Assembly (NCBI GenBank): GCA_023386235.1
Contig: JAEWKC010000008.1
Location: 1 to 63,226 of the forward strand
Source of the DNA: Bacteroidota bacterium
Lineage (GTDB): Bacteria > Bacteroidota > Bacteroidia > Chitinophagales > Chitinophagaceae
Length of the DNA: 63,226 nt
Reading direction: 5' to 3'
The notes below the pieces were generated by a model that did not search any database, was not told the origin of the DNA, and worked only from the letters and a program-made list of their open reading frames with translations. This document shows, piece after piece, positions 37,015 through 45,815 of the stretch. Position numbers and translations under genes: made by a program. Position 1 is the first letter of the stretch. Every line of letters starts with the position of its first letter.

Positions 37015-37557
37015 TTAATAGAAAAATTCACTTTGCAGTATACTGTAAATTACCAGGTCCTTATATACCCCTTCGTGCTGTACATGCTCTCTCAGCAAGC
37101 CCTCTTTTTTCATATGATTGTTTAGCATAGTTCTGCCGGCCCGCAGATTTTTTGGCTGGTGCGTAGCAAAAATTTTATTCAGCTTTAAATCATTGAACCC
37201 ATATTTCATCACTGTTTGAAAAGCTTCCGAAACAAAACCTCTGCTGCGGTATTTTTCTATAAATTCATAACAGAGTTCTGCGCGGTTAAATTTTTCCAAT
37301 CGTAGTTGAATAATGCCTATAAAATCTTCGGTGTTTAATGTTTTAACGGCAAATGTAATTTGCTCGTCTGTTTTAAATTTTTTATCGGTGTTTTTTATCC
37401 ATTCCTCTATATCTGTTTGCAGGTAAGGAAAAGGCAGGCTTAAAGTAAGGTTATAATTTTTGCGTGCATTCAAATAGGAAGTGATACCGGGTATATCAAT
37501 TGCTGATACTTTACAATAAACCAGGTTGTCACTTTTTAGTTCGGGGAAATGCTTCAT
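37015..37557 (-). CDS. GNAT family N-acetyltransferase (RimJ/RimL-like)
   Basis: A 180-residue acetyltransferase. The fold is seen in 'FIGIIQLRLEKFNRAELCYE', the acetyl-CoA-binding region 'EKYRSRGFVSEAFQTVMKYG' (the usual Q/RxxGxG/A is shifted to RSRGFVSEA) and 'KIFATHQPKNLRAGRTMLNN'. This pattern belongs to the RimJ/RimL subfamily acting on protein N-termini or small amines; target unknown. Monocistronic between two convergent or divergent neighbours. Confidence 0.87.
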   Translation of the reverse strand: MKHFPELKSDNLVYCKVSAIDIPGITSYLNARKNYNLTLSLPFPYLQTDIEEWIKNTDKKFKTDEQITFAVKTLNTEDFIGIIQLRLEKFNRAELCYEFIEKYRSRGFVSEAFQTVMKYGFNDLKLNKIFATHQPKNLRAGRTMLNNHMKKEGLLREHVQHEGVYKDLVIYSILQSEFFY

Positions 37558-37672
37558 ATCGGGCTAATGTAATATTTTGAACTCTGAATACAAACACTTT
37601 ATTAAAGTTTTATTGTTTTTTTAGAAAACCTTACAGCTTTTTGTATATTGCTCACAACAAAACAGATTCATT

Positions 37673-38551
37673 ATGCAGCAAAATTATCAGTGTGTAACTT
37701 TCGGTGAGATACTTTACGATGTATTAAATGACAAAAAAGAAGTGGGTGGAGCGCCATTCAATGTGGCTTACCATTTACATCAATTAGGCATGTCTACAGC
37801 TATGATTACAAAAGTGGGAAACGATGAAAATGGCAGCGGGCTAAAAAACTTTATGCAGCAAAAAGGGCTCCCTGCCGATTTTGTGCAAACAGATAATATT
37901 CATGAAACAAGCACTGTTATTGCATCTCAGAGCGATACAGGTGAAATGTCGTATACCATTAAAGAGCCCGTAGCCTGGGATTTCATTGAGCATTCTGAAG
38001 CAATAACAAACGTGGTGCATAATGCCGACTGGTTTGTATTCGGCAGTCTTTCTTCCAGGAATACAACTACGCATGACACACTTTTTCAATTGTTGAAACT
38101 CCCCGTAAAAAAAGTCTTTGACATTAACATGCGCCCGCCGTTTGTTGACAGAGATAAAATTGAAAGGCAACTGAGGCTTAGTGACATGGTGAAAATGAAT
38201 GATACAGAGTTCGACACGCTCTGTGCCTGGAACGGTATTGATTCTTCTGAAGATGCTTTGGATAGCCTGATAGATAAATATGCCCTTGAAACCATCATTG
38301 TTACAAAAGGTAAACACGGAGCTTTCATATACCACGAGAAACAACTTTATGAGAATAACGGATATGCGGTGAAAGTGCAGGATACCATCGGTTGCGGCGA
38401 TGCTTTTCTGGCCGGCATCATTTATTCTTTTGCCCATAAAATAGCGCCACAGGAGGCAATTGATTTTGCTTCCAAGTTAGGCGCTTTGGTTGCCACACGG
38501 TCCGGTGGTACGCCGGTTTATACGCGGGAAGATATTTTATCTATAGCCTGA
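37673..38551 (+). CDS. PfkB family carbohydrate kinase, probable fructokinase
   Basis: A 292-residue ribokinase-fold kinase. N-terminal 'CVTFGEILYDVL' and 'VGGAPFNVAYHLHQLG' (sugar-binding G-G motif) and the C-terminal signature 'DTIGCGDAFLAGIIYSF' with the catalytic Asp are present. The 'GGAPFNVA' form is common in fructokinases, and the next two genes concern sucrose, so phosphorylation of fructose to fructose 6-phosphate is likely. It ends 1 bp before the convergent GH32-like gene. Confidence 0.87.
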   Translation: MQQNYQCVTFGEILYDVLNDKKEVGGAPFNVAYHLHQLGMSTAMITKVGNDENGSGLKNFMQQKGLPADFVQTDNIHETSTVIASQSDTGEMSYTIKEPVAWDFIEHSEAITNVVHNADWFVFGSLSSRNTTTHDTLFQLLKLPVKKVFDINMRPPFVDRDKIERQLRLSDMVKMNDTEFDTLCAWNGIDSSEDALDSLIDKYALETIIVTKGKHGAFIYHEKQLYENNGYAVKVQDTIGCGDAFLAGIIYSFAHKIAPQEAIDFASKLGALVATRSGGTPVYTREDILSIA

Positions 38552-38552
38552 T

Positions 38553-40025
38553 CTATAAAAAACCGCTTTCTTCCTGGCTGGCATATTCGCTCTGCGGCGG
38601 CGGAAGAATTTTAATGACAGAATCTTTTAATGAAATCAATGATGAGGAAGAGTATAAGCCGATTCCCCGTCCTGAATAGGTGTAATCTGTAAGTGTAAGC
38701 TTTACTTCATTGGCGAGTGTAAGCTCAATATAGTTTCCATAACGAATCAGCTTAAAAAAGAAAATTCTATTTTCGGGAATAGCGAAATTATTAGATTGAA
38801 TATTGCCGAATACAAAGTTAGATCTATTGTCATCCGGGTTCAATCCCCACGCCCTGATCTGTACAAAACCATTCTGTACATCAAAAGAAATAAAATAGCC
38901 ATTACCATCTTTATCAATGTCCGATACCAAGCCTAATTTGCCCATACCCTCTACTTTTAAAACGCCCTCCCAAATAAAATTTTCCGATGGTTTTTCAAAA
39001 TAAAAAACTTCGTAACCGCTTCTTGATCCGCAGGTACATTTATTTTCTTCTATGGAAATTTGCGCAGTGGGGTTGCCAAACAAAGGAATGATTTCGCTAA
39101 AATCTTTTTGCTTTATTTCGCGCTGCACCATTTTTTCCCAGCGATAATAACTTTTCAATACCAGCCTTCCTCTTTCATCTACATCCAGCTCTTTCGGCGG
39201 TGGCAGCACACGCAACTGATTAATTTGTCCGGCATAGAAAAAATTATACAGAACAATATGCCCGTTCTCTTCCTCAATAATCCTGGCGGCATAATTGCCC
39301 TGCGGCAATAACGTATTCGCGTGAAAGCAATGATATTCGCCCAGGAAATCGGGAGAGAACCAGTAGCGCACTTTAATATCTTCACGAATGGATCCGATAA
39401 GATAATAATTTCCTTTCAGATAAAATACACAGGGACATTCCACATCATCATACATCCTCGGGTAGTGCATAGGAGGCAAATGCTTTATTTCATTGGCTTC
39501 CAGCTTAGCGAAACCTACGCAGCCCCTGCGTGAAACAGGTCCGCTATTTACCCGCGCGCAAATCAGGAAATATATTTCATCTTGGTATTCATACCTGAAC
39601 GGATCTCTGTAGCTAAGCCATTTGCGGTCGTTATAATCCAGTGTTTCATATTCCTTACCTTCGGGTTCAAAAGGGAATAATTCGTTGCTTACTTTTGTCC
39701 AGTCATACAAATCATCAGATACAGCCAGCCCGATGCGGGAGATGATGCCCCTGTCTTTTCTTTGTAATCCGGTATAGTACATTTCAAACTTTCCGTTTAC
39801 TTCGCATACGTGCATTGTCCACAACATATCATCGTCCCATTCACCGGGGTCGCCCACAAAAATGGCATTCTTAACGCGCCGCCAGGAAATGCCGTCTTTT
39901 GAAACAGCATGTGCAATATAATCGTGGTTGGGAATGATCAGATGAAACAAATGATACGTATCCTTATGTTTAATGACTGTAATATCGCCAATCTCCCAAT
40001 CTGAAAAACCTGATCCTGAATACAT
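38553..40025 (-). CDS. GH32-like five-bladed propeller glycosidase, cytoplasmic
   Basis: A 490-residue protein with an N-terminal beta-propeller (about 1-320) and a C-terminal beta-sandwich (about 340-475). GH32 landmarks are partly kept: RDP in 'WLSYRDPFRYEYQDEIYF' and EC in 'YDDVECPCVFYL', the usual transition-state and acid/base positions. The nucleophile region WMNDPNG is replaced by 'SDWEIGDIT', leaving an Asp that may serve. No signal peptide. With the fructokinase and sucrose-phosphate synthase alongside, an intracellular sucrose or fructoside hydrolase is the best guess; a GH43-type enzyme is the alternative. Divergent from 40111. Confidence 0.72.
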   Translation of the reverse strand: MYSGSGFSDWEIGDITVIKHKDTYHLFHLIIPNHDYIAHAVSKDGISWRRVKNAIFVGDPGEWDDDMLWTMHVCEVNGKFEMYYTGLQRKDRGIISRIGLAVSDDLYDWTKVSNELFPFEPEGKEYETLDYNDRKWLSYRDPFRYEYQDEIYFLICARVNSGPVSRRGCVGFAKLEANEIKHLPPMHYPRMYDDVECPCVFYLKGNYYLIGSIREDIKVRYWFSPDFLGEYHCFHANTLLPQGNYAARIIEEENGHIVLYNFFYAGQINQLRVLPPPKELDVDERGRLVLKSYYRWEKMVQREIKQKDFSEIIPLFGNPTAQISIEENKCTCGSRSGYEVFYFEKPSENFIWEGVLKVEGMGKLGLVSDIDKDGNGYFISFDVQNGFVQIRAWGLNPDDNRSNFVFGNIQSNNFAIPENRIFFFKLIRYGNYIELTLANEVKLTLTDYTYSGRGIGLYSSSSLISLKDSVIKILPPPQSEYASQEESGFL

Positions 40026-40110
40026 AATTTATAAAGCTTGTTTTTGTTATGTGCCGATTTTTTTGTTTATTTACTTATATCAATAACAAATCTGTACTAT
40101 TAAAAATACA

Positions 40111-42273
40111 ATGAAATATTATATACAACTATTTAGTCCGCATGGTCTGGTACGTTACCACGAGCCTGAAATAGGCAGAGATAAAGACACCGGCGGACAA
40201 GTGAAATATGTACTTGAACTGCTGGAGGCTTTATCTAATCATCCAAAAGTACGGAGAGTAGACCTTTTTACACGTAAAATAAATGATAAAAGAGTTTCTC
40301 CCGCTTATGCCGAAGAAATAGAGACCGTAAATGAAAGAGCGCGAATTGTAAGAATTGCCTGCGGCGGCAATGCATATCGTACCAAAGAGCAATTGTGGCC
40401 TTACTTAGACGAATTTGTAGATAAAACCATTCGGTTCATTGAAAAGAATGATGATTTTCCCAATGTTGTTCACGGGCATTATGCCGACGGAAATTACATA
40501 GCAGGCGAAATCAGTAAAATATTCAGTATTCCGTTTATCGCTACCGGTCATTCTTTAGGCAGGAATAAAAAGAATATTTTATTGCGCGACGGGTGGAGCG
40601 AAAATAAAATAGAAGAAAAGTTTCACATAGAAAAGCGCATCACGGAAGAAGAGAAAGCGCTGGAGCACACGGATGTGGTAATCGTGAGCACCCATCATGA
40701 AATACAATCTCAATATCATTCTTATAAAAATAAAGACAAGGCAAACTACAAGGTAATATCGCCGGGTATCAACACAGAAATCTTTTACCCGTTTTACCGG
40801 ATAGATATGCCTTCCTTTAAAATGAGCATTGACCAGGAAACGGCGCTATACCGCGTGAATTCAGAAATTGAAAGATTTTTGTTTGCTCCCGAAAAGCCTT
40901 TGATTCTTTCTATCGGGCGTGCGGATAAAAGAAAAAATTTCGAGACCATTATTACCAGTTACGGGCAGGATAAAGAATTGCAGGCTATGGCAAACCTGGC
41001 CATATTCGCGGGCGTACGAAAAGATATTACACAAATGTCTCCTGACGAACAGGAAATTCTTACCAATCTTTTACTGCTGATGGATAAATATGATCTGTAT
41101 GGTAAAATGGCTATTCCTAAAAAGAACGATCCTACCAATGAAGTGCCTGAGATATACCGCGTGGCAGCAAGAAAAAAAGGTGTTTTTGTAAACGCAACAC
41201 CCGGCGAAAACTTTGGGCTAACCATCATAGAAGCCGCTGCCTGCGGGCTTCCTGTGGTAGCGTCGCCAACCGGCGGGCCTAAAGAAATCATAGGACAGGC
41301 TGATAACGGAATACTGGTAGACGTAAGTGATACCAAAGCAATTTCATCGGCATTAAAGAAAATCATTTCAGATACAAATCTATGGGATAAATATTCTTCC
41401 AACGGTATTAAGGCGGGGCAGGAAAATTATACATGGGAAAGTCATGCAAAAAAATATATTGACATTGTGGATGATATTTACAGTAAAAATACATTTGAGC
41501 AGCAAACATCGGAAAATAATTCTTCTCTTGGAAAACGATTGCTGACGGCGGAAGCATTTCTTATTTCAGATTTAGATGGTACTTTGATTGAAGGCAAAGA
41601 CACCACGGGTTTACATGAATTAAAGCAATTCATCGAAGAAAAAAACATCATCTTTGGTATAGCTTCCGGCCGCAATAAAGAACTGACGAAGCAGGCATTG
41701 GAAAGCTATGATTTGCCACAAGCAGATATATTGATTTGCTCGGCTGGTACAGAGATTTATTACACCAGGAAGTTTTTGCCCGATCCCGGTTGGGAAACGC
41801 ACATCAGTCATCAATGGAGAAGAAAGGAGCTGGAAAAAGCCCTGAACAATTACGGGAAAATAAGATTGCAGGAAGCAGCCGCGCAATGGAAATACAAGCT
41901 CAGCTATTACGTGGATAGTGACTTTGACGAAGATGACCTGGCCGATTTATATAAATTTCTGGACGATAAAAAACTGCGCGCACGCATTCTGCTCACCGAT
42001 AATAAATACCTGGATATTATTCCGGTAAGAGCCGGCAAAGGCAACGCAGTACGCTATTTAAGCTATAAATGGGAGATACCGCTAACACAAATATTTACTT
42101 CCGGCAATGGCGGCAATGATATAGGCATGCTCAAAGGCAGGACAAAGGGCATTGTGGTAGCCAATTACAGTCCAGAACTGGAACATTTGCGCAAAAGCAG
42201 GTATGTTTATTTTGCCAAAAATATTTTATCAGCCGGTGTGCTGGAAGGAATAAAGCATTATATGAAGGAATAA
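40111..42273 (+). CDS. Bifunctional sucrose-phosphate synthase / sucrose-phosphate phosphatase
   Basis: A 720-residue fusion. Residues 1-470 form a GT4 glycosyltransferase of sucrose-synthase/SPS type: 'FSPHGLVRYHEPEIGRDKDT', 'VHGHYADGNYIAGEIS', 'GHSLGRNKK' and the sugar-nucleotide motif 'ENFGLTIIEAAACGLPVV'. From about 485 a HAD-IIB phosphatase follows: DLDGT (motif I), 'IASGRNKE', and 'TSGNGGNDIGML' (motif IV), like cyanobacterial and plant SPP. It would make sucrose from a nucleotide glucose and fructose 6-phosphate. Mannosylfructose synthesis is a possible alternative. Divergent from the GH32-like gene with 85 bp between. Confidence 0.87.
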   Translation: MKYYIQLFSPHGLVRYHEPEIGRDKDTGGQVKYVLELLEALSNHPKVRRVDLFTRKINDKRVSPAYAEEIETVNERARIVRIACGGNAYRTKEQLWPYLDEFVDKTIRFIEKNDDFPNVVHGHYADGNYIAGEISKIFSIPFIATGHSLGRNKKNILLRDGWSENKIEEKFHIEKRITEEEKALEHTDVVIVSTHHEIQSQYHSYKNKDKANYKVISPGINTEIFYPFYRIDMPSFKMSIDQETALYRVNSEIERFLFAPEKPLILSIGRADKRKNFETIITSYGQDKELQAMANLAIFAGVRKDITQMSPDEQEILTNLLLLMDKYDLYGKMAIPKKNDPTNEVPEIYRVAARKKGVFVNATPGENFGLTIIEAAACGLPVVASPTGGPKEIIGQADNGILVDVSDTKAISSALKKIISDTNLWDKYSSNGIKAGQENYTWESHAKKYIDIVDDIYSKNTFEQQTSENNSSLGKRLLTAEAFLISDLDGTLIEGKDTTGLHELKQFIEEKNIIFGIASGRNKELTKQALESYDLPQADILICSAGTEIYYTRKFLPDPGWETHISHQWRRKELEKALNNYGKIRLQEAAAQWKYKLSYYVDSDFDEDDLADLYKFLDDKKLRARILLTDNKYLDIIPVRAGKGNAVRYLSYKWEIPLTQIFTSGNGGNDIGMLKGRTKGIVVANYSPELEHLRKSRYVYFAKNILSAGVLEGIKHYMKE

Positions 42274-42888
42274 AAAAAATGATAGCTATTACAGCTTATC
42301 AAATAATAATGGTCGTACGAAAATTATTTTTGATACAGCCTTCTATTCACCCTAAAAAAACAAAATCCTATCTTTTAGCTATTAACCTTCTGCCCTTGTT
42401 TTTAGCGCTTGTTCTTTTGCCATTACCGCAAAAGAACCAAAAAGTCTATTCTGTCCGAAGGCGCCTACGCGCAAGCCCCTGACCGAAAAACTCCGCTACA
42501 AGTACAATTTATGCTGCGTAAGAGTTGTATGTTGTGTAAGGCTTCGTCTCTGTAAGCTTATTGCTGCTCTGGCAACCCTATCGTCATACATCACTGTTTC
42601 GCTGCGTTTTTCTCTCGCTGCCAGACAGAAAGCTTCCGGCATCATGCTTCCATCACTCATCACTCATCGTCCACACACTCCTTTCTGTCATGTTGAGCGC
42701 AGCGCGAAACATCTGCTTCTTACCGGACAGAAAGCTTCCGGCTTCGCGCGCTTCATCCACCCCCTTGCCCCCGCCAGCGGGGGATAGAAATGGCCTTTTT
42801 TTGCTTTCGGCTTCCGGCTTCGCGCTTTGTGCTTCCATCACTTATCACTTATCATTCACCACTTATCACTCATCATCCATCACTGCCT
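42274..42888. other. Non-coding decayed region with short repeats, 615 bp
   Basis: Base composition differs from the genes around it (C/T-rich). It holds two copies of GACAGAAAGCTTCCGGC (42624-42640 and 42726-42742), a palindromic C/G stretch CCCCCGC/GCGGGGG (42768-42783), several CATCACTCATC-like runs around 42645-42670 and 42836-42886, and one interspersed repeat at 42687. Small ORFs here have no protein-like character. I see no gene. Confidence 0.6.
42687..42714. repeat. Interspersed GTCATGTTGAGCG...ACATCT repeat
   Basis: Reads GTCATGTTGAGCG, then CAGCGCGAAACATCT. It is the same family as the copies at 59840, 60004 and 60187, 17 kb away. Confidence 0.7.
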
Positions 42889-43201
42889 CTAATGCACCAG
42901 TATTCTTGCTTGCTCTCCCTTGCTTGTTTTAATAAAATACACACCCAATGCCAAACCTGATACAGATACGGTATTTCTGCCCTTGCGCAACGCTACGCTC
43001 TTCACTAAAATACCTGAAGCATTGTACAAATAAGCCTTCTGAGCCTGATTCTATATGCATTACACCATTCACAACAGGATTAGGATATACTTTCAAACTA
43101 TTTGATGATGAAGCAGCACTCGTTACCTGTTTTACTTCGCTGTACACAAAACTGCCGTTATTGTCATTCAGTTTTAAACGATACCAGGCGGTTGCAACTT
43201 A
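42889..43201 (-). pseudogene. Remnant of a T9SS-secreted protein: C-terminal sorting domain, frameshifted
   Basis: On the minus strand the frame reads 'VATAWYRLKLNDNNGSFVYS' then 'SLKVYPNPVVNGVMHIES', the linker and first strand of a type A T9SS C-terminal domain. A +1 shift near 43030 is needed to continue as 'YLYNASGILVKSVALRKG' and 'VSGLALGVYFIKTSKG', ending at TAG 42889-42891. Upstream a stop (about 43199-43201) cuts the rest of the protein off. So only the secretion tag survives, and it is broken. Confidence 0.82.
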
Positions 43202-43267
43202 ATAAACTACAAATATGTAATTCTTAAATTTTTAAATATATTTTATGGGTGTAATATTGGGTGTAAA

Positions 43268-43298
43268 ACAAAAAGAGCATTGATTATCAATGCTCTTT
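43268..43298 (-). terminator. Terminator of tRNA-Ser
   Basis: On the minus strand AAAGAGCATTGA pairs with TCAATGCTCTTT over a 3-4 nt loop and is followed by a T-rich tract; begins just after the tRNA. Confidence 0.85.
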
Positions 43299-43299
43299 G

Positions 43300-43389
43300 C
43301 GGTGAGGGAGGGATTCGAACCCTCGGTACAGTTTAACCCGTACGGCAGTTTAGCAAACTACTGATTTCAGCCACTCATCCACCTCACCA
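43300..43389 (-). tRNA. tRNA-Ser (anticodon GCT)
   Basis: Minus strand: acceptor GGTGAGG pairs with CCTCACC, discriminator G, anticodon stem GTAGT/ACTGC with loop TTGCTAA (anticodon GCT), a long variable arm and T-loop GGTTCGAATCC. CCA is not encoded. Located 67 bp after the dnaA stop on the same strand. Confidence 0.95.
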
Positions 43390-43410
43390 TTTTTAGCTGA
43401 ATTGGGATGC

Positions 43411-43418
43411 AAATGTAT
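43411..43418 (-). promoter_or_regulatory. -7 promoter element of tRNA-Ser
   Basis: Minus strand TACATTTG matches TAnnTTTG, 21 bp before the tRNA 5' end. Confidence 0.55.
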
Positions 43419-43456
43419 TATTCCCTTTTTATTTTTCCAAATTTTAGTGCCAGTTT

Positions 43457-44890
43457 CTATGCGGTAGCCAGTTGTACTTTCTGTGTAAGCTCTATTACAT
43501 TATCATTAAAAACCGGGTCTGTTTCCATTAAATCTTTTACCGTTTGGCAGCTGTGTATCACTGTAGTATGGTCCCGGCCGCCAAAGTGTTCGCCAATTGT
43601 CTTTAAAGAGTTTTTGGTAAACTGCTTGGCAAGATACATGGTGATCTGCCGTGCCTGTACTATCTCTCGTTTTCTGGTTTTTTGCAACAGCTTTTCGTAA
43701 GGCACATCAAAATATTCACATACCATTTTTTGTATGGCGTCTATAGTGATTTCTTTAGAGGTAGATTTAATGATATTGCGCAATACTTTTTTGGCTATAT
43801 CAATGTCTATCTCTCTTTTATTAAGCGAGGATTGCGCAAGTAAAGAAAGAAACGCGCCTTCCAGCTCTCTTACATTGGTAGCAATATTATTAGCTACATA
43901 TTTCAATACTTCTTTAGGTATTTCCACACCGTCTTTATGCATTTTCTGGCGCAATATTTCCAATCTTATTTCGGGGTCGGGTATTTGAATATCGGTGCTG
44001 AGTCCCCAGCGGAAACGGCTTAGTAAACGTTCTTGCAGCCCGTTCAGGTCTTTGGGCGGCTTGTCTGATGTCATGATCAATTGTTTGCCGCTCTGGTGCA
44101 GATGGTTAAAGATAGCAAAGAAAGCATCCTGACTTTTATCTGCGGAGGCAAAATATTGCACATCGTCAATGATTAATACATCTATCAGTTGATAAAACAG
44201 GATAAAGTCATTGATTTGATTGTTTCGGGAGTGGTTGATAAATTGATTGATAAATTTCTCGCAACTCACGTATAGTACTACTTTGCTGGGATTCAGTCTT
44301 TTTGCATCGTTGCCTATTGCCTGTACCAGGTGCGTTTTGCCCAATCCCGTACCTCCGTATATTACCAACGGGTTAAAGGAAGTGATGCCAGGCTTTTCTG
44401 CTACAGTTTTGCCGGCTCTTCTGGCTACGCGGTTGCAGTCTCCTTCAATATAAGTTTCAAATGTATAGTTTTCGTTAAGTTGCGAATCTATTTTAAATTT
44501 AGTAATGCCCGGTGCCGCGAAAGGATTGATCATCACCGATTTTTCCTTATTGAAGTTCCAGGGAAGCTCCACGCTATTGTCGCTCCTGCTTTTTTCAACT
44601 CCGCCGGGTATGTCGGTTGTGCCGCCGCTATTAAGGCCACTGTCTATCATGATACGATACTCCAGTTTAGCCCCTCTGCCTAAAGTTCTGATAAGCGTTT
44701 TTTGTAAAAGCGACACATAATGTTCCTCTAAATATTCGTAAAAGAACTGGCTGGGTACTTGTATAAGCAGCGCATTATCTTTCAGCTCTATGGGCACAAT
44801 GGGTTCAAACCAGGTTTTATATTCCTGCCATTCTACAATATCTTTAATAATATTCAAACAATTACTCCAAACTGATTCCGCAGTATTCAT
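43457..44890 (-). CDS. dnaA: Chromosomal replication initiator protein DnaA
   Basis: A 477-residue DnaA. Domain I (about 1-85) is the helicase-loading part; a linker follows; the AAA+ domain has Walker A GGTGLGKTHL near residue 180, Walker B 'VLIIDDVQYF' and sensor 'RLLSRFRWGL'; domain IV ends with the DNA-binding signature 'HFGGRDHTTVIHSC'. Its neighbours are tRNA-Ser and a nucleotidase-like gene, not dnaN. The 218 bp upstream are very AT-rich but I find no TTATCCACA-type DnaA boxes. Confidence 0.97.
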   Translation of the reverse strand: MNTAESVWSNCLNIIKDIVEWQEYKTWFEPIVPIELKDNALLIQVPSQFFYEYLEEHYVSLLQKTLIRTLGRGAKLEYRIMIDSGLNSGGTTDIPGGVEKSRSDNSVELPWNFNKEKSVMINPFAAPGITKFKIDSQLNENYTFETYIEGDCNRVARRAGKTVAEKPGITSFNPLVIYGGTGLGKTHLVQAIGNDAKRLNPSKVVLYVSCEKFINQFINHSRNNQINDFILFYQLIDVLIIDDVQYFASADKSQDAFFAIFNHLHQSGKQLIMTSDKPPKDLNGLQERLLSRFRWGLSTDIQIPDPEIRLEILRQKMHKDGVEIPKEVLKYVANNIATNVRELEGAFLSLLAQSSLNKREIDIDIAKKVLRNIIKSTSKEITIDAIQKMVCEYFDVPYEKLLQKTRKREIVQARQITMYLAKQFTKNSLKTIGEHFGGRDHTTVIHSCQTVKDLMETDPVFNDNVIELTQKVQLATA

Positions 44891-45108
44891 TATATTACAT
44901 CAACCCGTTTTATAAGTTAAAAAATATACCAACAGATAGAAAATAAACTATCAGAAACAAAGGACGAATTTCATGTATTTTTTGTTGAAAAAAAAATTTT
45001 TTATTTACCTTGTTTTTACGTATTGAAGATAATGAAAAATTTTCAAATTATTTTTGATAATGATTGTATTGCCTTTTAAAACCTAATGTTAATAGGCTTT
45101 TCAGAGGT

Positions 45109-45756
45109 TTAGTTGGCGTATTTTATTCTTCGGTAGGGAATGGGTGAAATTGTTTTTCCGGTATTGGTAAGCCATCTAATATATTCACATACAGCCTTCT
45201 GTAAACTTATGTTTGCATTAAAGATGTCTACATCTGAAGGAAGTGAAATTCTGTTTTTTAATGTAAGGAAATAAGGTACTGCCACTATGTAGCTTTCTGC
45301 GGAATGCAAAGGTATTCTGTTTACGTTTATACTGTCTGCACGCATATTGTTTATCTGCATTTGCAAACCGGAAACGGCATAGCCACCCAGGGAAGCTATT
45401 TTGTCCAGAACGGTTTTTAACTGCGCGGAGTCTAATTTTAGTATGGCAATGGAATCGGGGTAGGGCAGTAGCTGCGTGATTTTATTTTTTCTAAAAGTTC
45501 CTTTCTCAATTTTGCCTTTTATAGATTGTGGCGAAATTAAAGCAATATCAATTTTGTTGCCCCATTTGAGTTGTACAGCTGTTTTTATGGCATCTGCAAC
45601 AAAATTTCCTAAAGAGCCTTCCGGTAGTCTCTGATAAAGATCATACGTGGCAAACCCAATGATAGTGCTGTCTTCAAGGCAATTGCATAGGGTATCTTTT
45701 TGTGCAAAAGACTGGGTGGCAATTGCCGAGAATACTATCAAAAGCAGTTTGCGCAT
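45109..45756 (-). CDS. Exported protein resembling the 5'-nucleotidase C-terminal domain
   Basis: A 215-residue protein with a signal peptide (cleaved near SFAQ-KD). The mature part matches only the C-terminal substrate-binding domain of 5'-nucleotidases: 'LPEGSLGNFVADAIKTAVQ' aligns with the 'E(S/T)NLGNLVADA' block, and 'LDSAQLKTVLDKIAS' with the later helix. The metallophosphatase domain is absent and is not encoded next door. It may bind nucleosides or work with a separate phosphatase. A terminator hairpin lies immediately before its ATG. Confidence 0.75.
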   Translation of the reverse strand: MRKLLLIVFSAIATQSFAQKDTLCNCLEDSTIIGFATYDLYQRLPEGSLGNFVADAIKTAVQLKWGNKIDIALISPQSIKGKIEKGTFRKNKITQLLPYPDSIAILKLDSAQLKTVLDKIASLGGYAVSGLQMQINNMRADSINVNRIPLHSAESYIVAVPYFLTLKNRISLPSDVDIFNANISLQKAVCEYIRWLTNTGKTISPIPYRRIKYAN

Positions 45757-45795
45757 AAAAAAATCTCAAAGTGAAAATACACCTTGAGATTAAAG
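45757..45795 (-). terminator. Terminator between fba and the nucleotidase-like gene
   Basis: Minus strand: AATCTCAAGGTG pairs with CACTTTGAGATT (one G-U/mismatch) and is followed by seven T that run into the ATG at 45756. It probably ends the aldolase transcript. Confidence 0.75.
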
Positions 45796-45815
45796 TTAAA
45801 TAATTATGTTTATAA

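Noticed and set aside
37841..38437. 198-codon minus-strand ORF inside the PfkB gene
   Set aside because: Antisense shadow; the sense strand has full kinase motifs.
42279..42482. 67-codon ORF just after the sucrose-phosphate synthase gene
   Set aside because: Composition and hydrophobicity irregular, no promoter or family; region looks decayed.
42561..42932. 123-codon plus-strand ORF with Ser/His-rich protein
   Set aside because: It runs through low-complexity CATCACTCATC repeats and the T9SS remnant; not protein-like.
44891..45108. Candidate replication origin upstream of dnaA
   Set aside because: AT-rich but without recognisable DnaA boxes or dnaN; no positive evidence.
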